6,799 nucleotides of DNA from an uncultured Collinsella sp. Its GTDB lineage: Bacteria > Actinomycetota > Coriobacteriia > Coriobacteriales > Coriobacteriaceae. Of the stretch, positions 1-4,342 are shown one piece after another; position 1 is the stretch's first letter; each line of letters begins with the position of its first letter. A program made the translations under genes and the position numbers. The stretch is taken from positions 1 through 6,799 of the forward strand of contig CAAECW010000131.1 of NCBI GenBank assembly GCA_900754445.1, given 5' to 3'. The notes under the pieces were generated by a model. That model was given only the letters and a program-made list of their open reading frames with translations, was not told the origin of the DNA and did no database searches.

Positions 1-61
1 ACCATCACAACATTCGACGCTTTTCGCCAAAATCGCAATTTTCATCGAATGTTGTGATGGT
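1..61. repeat. long intergenic palindrome, 17-bp perfect arms
   Basis: The arm at 1-17 (ACCATCACAACATTCGA) is the exact reverse complement of 45-61, with a 27-nt AT-rich spacer at 18-44 that itself holds short TTTT/AAAA and AAAAT/ATTTT pairings. It lies downstream of the sortase gene and 12 bases beyond the next hairpin. It has no clear U-tract, so it is not an ordinary intrinsic terminator. It could be a dispersed palindromic element or the end of a small non-autonomous repeat. The window begins exactly at its first base, so whether the arm extends further is not visible. Confidence 0.6.
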
Positions 62-73
62 TTGAAAGCCCCG

Positions 74-108
74 ACCGCCACAAAGGTGCCTGTCCCCTTT
101 GTGGCGGT
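74..108 (-). terminator. hairpin after the sortase gene (terminator-like or dispersed repeat)
   Basis: Arms 74-86 (ACCGCCACAAAGG) and 96-108 are perfect 13-bp complements around a 9-nt loop. On the minus strand the hairpin starts 13 bases after the sortase stop, the right place for a terminator. The bases that follow (CGGGGCTTTCAAA) hold only a three-T run, so termination may be weak. The arm and loop sequence is of a type I recall recurring between genes in Coriobacteriia, so it may be a dispersed repeat that has taken on this role. That recollection is unchecked. Confidence 0.5.
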
Positions 109-121
109 TCTGAACGATGTC

Positions 122-1060
122 TTATGCCGAGGCCTTGGCCTTGCGGCGCTTGCGGACCGCGTGGATCACGATGTCCAGCAGCAACAGCACAATGGCCACG
201 ACCACGATGAGCACGGCAAACTCACGCTTGCCCCAGTGGCGGCCGGCCAGCGACTTTTGCTTGTCGACGTCCTTTTTGCTGTACTTGGTGCGTACGCAAT
301 GCACCAGCAGGCGGTGGTCGTTCACGCCATAGGGCGTGCAGGTGACGAGCGTCACCTTGTCGGCGCCGGGCTCAATGGTCAGCGACTCCATCTCCTCGGG
401 CAGCACCACCTCGGAGTCCACCATCTTGTAGGCGAGCGTCTTGTTCATGGTGTGCAGTAGCACCAGGTCGCCGGGCTCCAGCGAATGGATGTCATCGAAC
501 ATGCTCAGGTTGCGCATGCCCGAGTGCGCGGTGAGCACGCAATGCGTCGAGGTGCCGCCCACCGGCAGGCTCGTGCCCTCCAGGTGGCCGACGCCCGCCA
601 TGAGGACTTCTTCGCTCGTGCCGTGGTAGATGGGCATGCTCACGTCGATGGAGGGGATCTCGACCCAGCTCATCATGGGGTCGCGGTCAAAGATGAGCTG
701 CTGGGCGTAGGGCTCGATCTGGTCGGCGGGGAGCTCGGTGGCCTCGCCCGCCAGCTGTTCGTTATAGGAGCGCGCCTGAAGCAGAATGCGCTCGCGTTCC
801 TCTTCGGAGAGCGCGTCCACGGTGCTGGACACAGTACTGATCTGGTTGAACACGCCCGAGGCCTCGAGCCGGTCCAAGATCCACGGCCAGGTCATAAGGC
901 CCACGCCAATAAGGATGATGACGATGGTGATGAGCCGGTCGGCCCAGCGCGGCAGTCGCTTGCGGCGGTGCTTGGGCTTTGGTTGAGGTTTGGGCTGAGG
1001 GCTTGAGCCGCCGTTGTCCGCGGCGTTACTGCTCTTCATATGTTTGGCGCCCTGCACCAT
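122..1060 (-). CDS. srtC: class C sortase (pilin polymerase)
   Basis: Membrane transpeptidase of 312 residues that cleaves LPXTG-type sorting signals between Thr and Gly and joins pilin subunits through a lysine of the next subunit. The order is a Pro/Lys-rich cytoplasmic tail (about 20-36), a first membrane helix (about 42-61), an extracytoplasmic linker, a lid-like DP motif (D127-P128), the sortase barrel, and a second C-terminal helix (about 281-299) with a basic tail. Catalytic residues are visible: H179 in LTAHSG, C241 in LVTCTPYG and R250 in NDHRLLVHC. The DP lid and the C-terminal anchor are typical of class C rather than class A. The start is fixed by AAAGGAG (1070-1076) nine bases before the ATG; the Met at residue 8 has no such site. 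The likely substrate is the pilin at 4343-6127, although the genes are not adjacent. The preceding gene ends 111 bases upstream. Confidence 0.95.
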   Translation of the reverse strand: MVQGAKHMKSSNAADNGGSSPQPKPQPKPKHRRKRLPRWADRLITIVIILIGVGLMTWPWILDRLEASGVFNQISTVSSTVDALSEEERERILLQARSYNEQLAGEATELPADQIEPYAQQLIFDRDPMMSWVEIPSIDVSMPIYHGTSEEVLMAGVGHLEGTSLPVGGTSTHCVLTAHSGMRNLSMFDDIHSLEPGDLVLLHTMNKTLAYKMVDSEVVLPEEMESLTIEPGADKVTLVTCTPYGVNDHRLLVHCVRTKYSKKDVDKQKSLAGRHWGKREFAVLIVVVAIVLLLLDIVIHAVRKRRKAKASA

Positions 1061-1098
1061 CGCCGGTCACTCCTTTACAGCTCAGGTTGTCTAAACAA

Positions 1099-1104
1099 AT
1101 AATA
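1099..1104 (-). promoter_or_regulatory. possible -10 box for the sortase gene
   Basis: TATTAT on the minus strand lies about 40 bases before the sortase ATG, between a hairpin and the ribosome-binding site. I see no good -35 at 17 bases (GGCGCA there); a TTGTCC lies 23 bases away, which is too far. It is plausible because the sortase needs a source of transcripts after the upstream hairpin, but the sequence support is weak. Confidence 0.25.
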
Positions 1105-1125
1105 GCCCATTCGCGAGCTCATGCG

Positions 1126-1156
1126 CCGGACAACGCAGCTAGACTGCACTGTCCGG
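1126..1156 (-). terminator. hairpin between nucleotidyltransferase and sortase genes
   Basis: Arms 1126-1138 and 1144-1156 enclose a 5-nt loop. Read as minus-strand RNA the 13-bp stem is fully paired, with two adjacent G-U wobbles; read as plus-strand RNA those two positions become mismatches (A-C). This suggests that it works as RNA from the minus strand. It begins 16 bases after the nucleotidyltransferase stop. No U-tract follows, so it may be an mRNA-stabilising 3' end, a processing site or a weak terminator rather than a classical intrinsic terminator. Confidence 0.45.
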
Positions 1157-1171
1157 ACCACGTTACCCCAC

Positions 1172-1945
1172 TCAACTGATCAAGCCATATGTTGCTTTCA
1201 TCGTCTCGAGCAACTGCACCATCGTTACGCCCGCAACCCCGATCTGTTTCAGATTGACGTCGCCCACCTCGCAATCTTTAACAAACGCAAGCATATCGCC
1301 CTTCAGTTCTCTGCCCAGGTCGACACCTTCCGACTCGCCAAGCAGCTGAGCAAGCCTCAGCGCATCGCGTTTATGCTTTTTTACCTTCTTCGAATCAACG
1401 TTCTCCCCCGCTTCCCTTCTGGCTTTTAGGTCGAGATACGCCTTCGCTTTGAACGGGACAATGTATTCCGTACCCAGGACCGAAACGCCGTCTACGGTCC
1501 GAATTCCCTGAAGAAACAAGCTGTAGTAAGCATCGTCCAACAAAATTGCCGAAAGACTGCTTATGTTTTCATCAACGTGAATTGGTGCCACATCAATCCC
1601 CTCACGACCCTTTAGAAAGTCGGGGCACTTCGCGAAGAGCTCGATCATATGGGGGTAACCCGGCCTCTTAGGCTCTGTAAACCGATAAAAACATGAGCCT
1701 TTGCCTTCGCCCCAGCCGCAGCGGTAACCGCCATCACGCACCAAAGTCCATATAGCTTCTGCCGTCTGAGGCAACCGGTCATCGGCGACAATTACAACAT
1801 CGAAATCGTGAGTCATCCTAAACGGAAGTCCCGCCTCCGCGAGCAAAATGTCGCATGCCGTGCCGCCGATAAGAGCATACGATCCTGCAGCTTCTTGCAT
1901 ATGCTGCTGAAATTCTTGGAGACCTTCTACAGCGCTTCTTGCCAT
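1172..1945 (-). CDS. AbiEii/AbiGii-like nucleotidyltransferase (putative toxin)
   Basis: A 257-residue soluble protein with the signature of the nucleotidyltransferase-fold AbiEii/MenT-type family. It shows the G-loop in ALIGGTA (residues 25-30), then R43 and THDFD with metal-binding D47 and D49, and a later carboxylate in HMIELF (E102) that fits the third catalytic acid. The C-terminal half carries PFKAKAYLDL (164-173) and KKHKRDALRLAQLL (189-202), a lysine-rich block typical of the family. Known relatives transfer nucleotides to tRNA or other targets and arrest growth; the substrate here is unknown. The start ATG has AAGGA eight bases upstream, inside the end of the preceding gene. The 19-base overlap implies translational coupling with that winged-helix gene, the usual AbiEi-then-AbiEii order. 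All expected catalytic residues seem present, so it is probably active. Toxin function is inferred from family and context. Confidence 0.85.
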   Translation of the reverse strand: MARSAVEGLQEFQQHMQEAAGSYALIGGTACDILLAEAGLPFRMTHDFDVVIVADDRLPQTAEAIWTLVRDGGYRCGWGEGKGSCFYRFTEPKRPGYPHMIELFAKCPDFLKGREGIDVAPIHVDENISSLSAILLDDAYYSLFLQGIRTVDGVSVLGTEYIVPFKAKAYLDLKARREAGENVDSKKVKKHKRDALRLAQLLGESEGVDLGRELKGDMLAFVKDCEVGDVNLKQIGVAGVTMVQLLETMKATYGLIS

Positions 1946-3273
1946 GGATATTCCTTTCCAAACATGCGATCTACTTCGAGCTGAATTCGCTCATCGTCGA
2001 TTGCCGCCAAAGATAGCGCAAGCGAAAGATCATCGACGCGGGAAGAGTCAGCAAACACGGGCGCATAGCGCCACACTTGGATCATCGCCGTTTCGTTATC
2101 CGGCAACTCCCCGTCTGCGACTTCTAGGTCGCTTAGTTGACGCCATGCACTTCTTAAGACGGCCTTTTGTTCCATACCCGGCGCGGCGAGCATCGAACGC
2201 GCAGCGAGCGCCGTCTCCCCGGCGTCAACAAGATAGTCGATCTGCGGCGTCTTCCTTGCAAAAAAGACCTTCGAGACAGGCGAGGAGAGCTCTGCCATGT
2301 GCTCGCTGAGCAAAAGATCAACGGCAACAGGGAACACAACGACACGTCGCTCGCGACGCTCGCGCCTCGCGAGTCCCCTGTCAACAAGCTCGGTTATGGC
2401 CTCACTCGCGCGGCTTGCCGAAATCCCAAGCGCACGACAAAGGTCATAGGGGCGATATGGCTCCTGGGCTGCTCCCCAGATTGCGGCAGCCTGCGCGTTG
2501 GGTGACATCTTGGTCGCGTGATTGTGAAACCAAGCACCGCCCCTCTCCGTGCAGGCTGTGCCCATAAATGGAAGAAAAGCCTGTCTACCTGAGCAGACAA
2601 AGGGAATCCCTTGTGCGACCAATGCTTTGCGCTGACGTGCATCGGCATCAGGAAACGAAACGACAACAGGAGTCTCCGCACGCAAGGCTAGCTGGCTATA
2701 GACTCTCTTAGCCTCGGGAAGCCCGACGCCAGTAGGCAAACTTGCAAGCAAAAACGAAAAACCGTTTGCGTCAACAGCGCGGGCCTCAATCGCCCGCAGA
2801 TGCAGCGGCAAGCGCGCGGATCCAGACCAAGTTTTGGTCTTGGCGGAGAGGCCTAATGCTTCTTGTAAGTAGATTAGCGCTTCGTTCATTTCCATCGTTT
2901 TCGTTTGATTCCAGTTTAAATTGGAATTATACATAATTTTCGGAATTAACGAGATTCCTTTCGTGCATAAGTCCATTATTTGCGTTTTCAGAATATCCCG
3001 GATCAGTGGGTGATTCGGGATACAATCGTTACAGGAAACGACACGCCCCGCGTAAGTGTTCGAAAGCGCGAGCGAGCAGTTTCCGGTGTTGTAAAATGTC
3101 CGGACTCCGAACCACGGGCATTTTAATTTGCACGCGCGGCGCAAATGCCTTCTACCTTCCGCACCGCGCGTGCGCCTACGGACCTTAAACCGAACTTCAT
3201 ACGAGTCAAGAAACGCGATGACGAACGTGCCCACCGCCGCGAGGGCGGCGAGCGCGTTAAGGAATTTCAGCAT
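1927..3273 (-). CDS. winged-helix regulator (AbiEi-like) with membrane/Cys-rich N-terminal extension
   Basis: 448 residues from this start; I cannot match the whole protein to one known family. Residues 2-22 form a hydrophobic helix (FLNALAALAAVGTFVIAF). Residues 28-52 are very basic, predicting a cytoplasmic C-terminal side. C48/C52 and C81/C84 make CX3C and CX2C pairs with C66 between, possibly a metal site. From residue 127 (MEMNEALIYLQEALGL) a recognisable MarR-like/wHTH regulator family begins: RQRKAL…PFVCSGRQAFLPFMG (213-238), a winged helix at about 258-315 (YDLCRALGISASRASEAI), and a C-terminal VDDLSLALSL…DERIQLE motif. That part is about 322 residues and starts at 2895. The ATG at 3273 was chosen because GGAGG stands 7 bases before it, whereas the ATG at 2895 has no Shine-Dalgarno. 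The downstream nucleotidyltransferase gene overlaps its end, so it probably acts as antitoxin and autoregulator. A frame upstream reaches 3351 by a GTG but lacks support. Confidence 0.75.
   Translation of the reverse strand: MLKFLNALAALAAVGTFVIAFLDSYEVRFKVRRRTRGAEGRRHLRRACKLKCPWFGVRTFYNTGNCSLALSNTYAGRVVSCNDCIPNHPLIRDILKTQIMDLCTKGISLIPKIMYNSNLNWNQTKTMEMNEALIYLQEALGLSAKTKTWSGSARLPLHLRAIEARAVDANGFSFLLASLPTGVGLPEAKRVYSQLALRAETPVVVSFPDADARQRKALVAQGIPFVCSGRQAFLPFMGTACTERGGAWFHNHATKMSPNAQAAAIWGAAQEPYRPYDLCRALGISASRASEAITELVDRGLARRERRERRVVVFPVAVDLLLSEHMAELSSPVSKVFFARKTPQIDYLVDAGETALAARSMLAAPGMEQKAVLRSAWRQLSDLEVADGELPDNETAMIQVWRYAPVFADSSRVDDLSLALSLAAIDDERIQLEVDRMFGKEYPWQEAL
2909..2931 (-). promoter_or_regulatory. 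candidate internal promoter with operator palindrome
   Basis: On the minus strand TATAAT (2931-2926) is followed at once by TTCCAATTTAAACTGGAA (2926-2909), an 18-bp near-palindrome with 16 of 18 positions symmetric. A start site about 7 bases after the -10 box would fall at the centre of the palindrome, a common layout for a repressor operator. The possible regulator start at 2895 lies about 25 bases further on. No good -35 is seen at 17-18 bases. The region is strikingly AT-rich. All of it lies inside the open frame of the long regulator form, so it may simply be coding sequence. Confidence 0.4.
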
Positions 3274-3280
3274 TTGGGGA

Positions 3281-3285
3281 CCTCC
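3281..3285 (-). promoter_or_regulatory. ribosome-binding site deciding the long regulator start
   Basis: GGAGG on the minus strand, seven bases before the ATG at 3273. It is one of the strongest Shine-Dalgarno sites in the window. It is the main reason to believe the N-terminal hydrophobic and Cys-rich segment is translated. Confidence 0.7.
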
Positions 3286-3332
3286 GATCGAGTCGTCGGC
3301 CGCCCGCGCACGGAATGCGTCGCAAGGGTATT

Positions 3333-3398
3333 TTACTGCGAACACTCGCACTTACAGCTGGTAAACGCAATAATTGCAAACATCTGTTCGATATTCAT
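3333..3398 (-). CDS. possible 21-residue leader peptide with Cys cluster
   Basis: A short open frame beginning MNIEQMFAIIAF and ending with a Cys-rich tail (CKCEC). It lies in the leader between the IS end and the long regulator gene. There is no convincing ribosome-binding site before its ATG, and the downstream gene begins about 60 bases after its stop. It could be a regulatory leader peptide, a tiny membrane peptide or chance. The surrounding 3274-3439 stretch holds no other gene. It contains a weak TAAAAT -10-like box near 3332 without a good -35, and a small GCAATTATTGC palindrome. Confidence 0.15.
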   Translation of the reverse strand: MNIEQMFAIIAFTSCKCECSQ

Positions 3399-3444
3399 AC
3401 GCTTGATCTATCGGGCAATGAAACCTGACTGCGTTGTCCAATCA

Positions 3445-3469
3445 AAACCACCCCTAAAAGGGGTGGTTT
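3445..3469 (-). repeat. right-end hairpin of the IS200-type element
   Basis: Perfect 11-bp stem (AAACCACCCCT / AGGGGTGGTTT) with a 3-nt loop, about 110 bases past the tnpA stop. It shares its AAACCACCC arm with the hairpin at the other end, so it is probably the right-end recognition structure bound by TnpA. A run of Ts follows on the minus strand (GGTTTTGATT), so it could also act as a weak terminator for tnpA. Confidence 0.65.
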
Positions 3470-3515
3470 GCTCTTAGGGTATAACCCTTGGATTTCGGCA
3501 CGCGTCTAAAGGCGC

Positions 3516-3576
3516 CGGCCCTCACGGGGTTCGGGCCGCACTGCAGATTGACCCGTGACGGGCCGGTCAAACCGGC
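3516..3576 (-). other. structured GC-rich tail after tnpA
   Basis: The stretch between the tnpA stop and the right-end hairpin has several small stems in a row: 3562-3567 with 3571-3576 (GCCGGT/ACCGGC), 3552-3556 with 3558-3562, and 3516-3521 with 3533-3538 (CGGCCC/GGGCCG). Two of them share base 3562 and cannot both be complete at once. There is no protein frame of note. It may fold as the 3' end of the tnpA mRNA or as part of the element's right end. No function can be assigned. Confidence 0.35.
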
Positions 3577-3577
3577 G

Positions 3578-4048
3578 CTATTTACGCCCCGGCCCCCTAT
3601 CGAAGGGGTCCTCGTACTCCTTGACGCTCAGCCGGTCGATCGCGATGTCGGCCTTCTCCTGCTCCCGGATGTACTTCGCGATGGTGGCCTCGTTCAGGCC
3701 GACGGTGGACACGTAGTAGCCCTCGGCCCAGAACTTCCTGTTGCCGAACTTGTACTTCATGTTCGCGTGCTTGTCGAATACCATCAGCGAGCTCTTCCCC
3801 TTCAGGTAGCGCATCACGCTCGATACGCTGTACTTCGGCGGTATCGCCAGCAGCATGTGGACGTGGTCGGGCATCAGGTGCCCCTCGATGATCTCTATCC
3901 CCTTGTACTGGCAGAGCTTCCTGAAGATCTCCCCAAGGTCGGACCTTATTTGGTTGTAGATGACTTTGCGCCTATACTTCGGCGTGAACACGACGTGGTA
4001 CTTGCACATCCACTTCGTGTGCGACAGGCTGTAGGCCTTCTGGGCCAT
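3578..4048 (-). CDS. tnpA: IS200/IS605-family transposase TnpA (HUH, Y1)
   Basis: A 156-residue single-strand DNA transposase, full length for IS200-type TnpA. It cuts at the hairpin-marked ends and forms a covalent phosphotyrosine link to DNA. The HUH metal motif is HVH (H62, H64) in the typical context GHLMPDHVHMLL, and the nucleophile is Y126 in the helix EATIAKYIREQE. The family start region KYHVVFTPKYRRKV is at residues 17-29. The start MAQKAYSL was chosen because this is where family similarity begins; the open frame continues 47 codons further upstream, through the left-end hairpins, and that part does not look like protein. The Shine-Dalgarno is poor (GGTGG four bases away), as is common for transposases. 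No frameshift or missing catalytic residue is seen, so it may be active. No tnpB accompanies it. Confidence 0.93.
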   Translation of the reverse strand: MAQKAYSLSHTKWMCKYHVVFTPKYRRKVIYNQIRSDLGEIFRKLCQYKGIEIIEGHLMPDHVHMLLAIPPKYSVSSVMRYLKGKSSLMVFDKHANMKYKFGNRKFWAEGYYVSTVGLNEATIAKYIREQEKADIAIDRLSVKEYEDPFDRGPGRK

Positions 4049-4116
4049 ACGCCACCACCGCCCTCTCGACTCGGATTCCCTGCGGCCTGAACAATCGCAA
4101 GTGTCCGGCGAGGGGG

Positions 4117-4132
4117 CGGCTTTGTAAAGCCG
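4117..4132. repeat. second hairpin in the IS left end
   Basis: CGGCTTT (4117-4123) pairs with AAAGCCG (4126-4132) around two bases. It lies between the left-end hairpin and the tnpA start. IS200 elements often carry a hairpin here that blocks transcription entering from outside or hides the tnpA translation start. It is too far from the start codon (about 70 bases) to mask it directly. The role is inferred. Confidence 0.4.
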
Positions 4133-4139
4133 TTTGGCC

Positions 4140-4161
4140 CCACCCGCATAGCGGGTGGTTT
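4140..4161 (-). repeat. left-end hairpin of the IS200-type element
   Basis: An 8-bp perfect stem (CCACCCGC/GCGGGTGG) with a 3-nt loop. On the minus strand it is preceded by AA, giving the same AAACCACCC start as the right-end hairpin. It lies about 90 bases upstream of the tnpA start. It is probably the TnpA left-end binding structure. Confidence 0.6.
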
Positions 4162-4168
4162 CTGATGC

Positions 4169-4183
4169 GGCGCGCTGCGCGCC
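4169..4183. repeat. GC-rich palindrome beside the IS left end
   Basis: GGCGCGC (4169-4175) and GCGCGCC (4177-4183) are perfect arms around one base. It lies between the IS left-end hairpin and the pilin terminator. It may belong to the IS tip, or it may be a pre-existing hairpin next to which the element inserted. Its side of the boundary cannot be settled from one copy. Confidence 0.35.
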
Positions 4184-4199
4184 CCGCACAGGCTAAAGC

Positions 4200-4242
4200 C
4201 CATAAAAAGAACGGGGCAGACTCCAGTGTGGAGTCTGCCCCG
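4200..4242 (-). terminator. Rho-independent terminator of the pilin gene
   Basis: A perfect 14-bp stem, CGGGGCAGACTCCA (4212-4225) with 4229-4242, has a 3-nt loop. On the minus strand it is followed by TTCTTTTTAT, a good U-tract. It lies 100 bases after the pilin stop at 4343. No T-run follows in the plus direction, so it is directional. It separates the pilus subunit genes from everything downstream, including the sortase. Confidence 0.88.
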
Positions 4243-4342
4243 AAAAGAGAATGGCAAAGCAAGAACGTGGATGGACGAGAAAAGTGTCCGCAAGTCTCAT
4301 GGCCATCACATCCCACCTGCCAAAGGGATGGGTGAGCGAGCG

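Larger units (their letters stand above)
3440..4165 (-). mobile_element. IS200/IS605-family insertion sequence, tnpA only
   Basis: An element of about 0.7 kb, the usual size of single-gene IS200 elements. It carries an intact Y1 transposase and no tnpB. Both ends hold subterminal hairpins with the same minus-strand beginning, AAACCACCC: the left-end one at 4161-4140, upstream of tnpA, and the right-end one at 3469-3445, past its stop. Members of this family move as single-stranded circles, lack terminal inverted repeats and make no target duplication, which fits the lack of such repeats here. Exact cleavage sites usually lie several bases outside the hairpins and cannot be fixed from this copy alone, so the boundaries are approximate. 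Confidence 0.8.

Noticed and set aside
485..1006. Plus-strand open frame opposite the sortase gene
   Set aside because: The His-, Gly- and Asp-rich product is typical of the reverse complement of a GC-rich gene. The sortase on the minus strand has all catalytic residues.
3274..3351. Further upstream start for the regulator by GTG near 3351
   Set aside because: There is no ribosome-binding site, and the added residues look random, whereas the ATG at 3273 has GGAGG at 7 bases.
3488..4090. Plus-strand open frame opposite tnpA
   Set aside because: The minus strand encodes a full TnpA with HVH and Tyr motifs. The plus frame also spans the non-coding IS right end.
3440..4165. TnpB or guide-RNA system with the IS
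   Set aside because: No TnpB reading frame or fragment is present on either strand, so nothing supports an RNA-guided nuclease here.
4049..4189. 47-codon upstream extension of tnpA
   Set aside because: It runs through the left-end hairpins and encodes low-complexity, Arg-rich sequence absent from the TnpA family.
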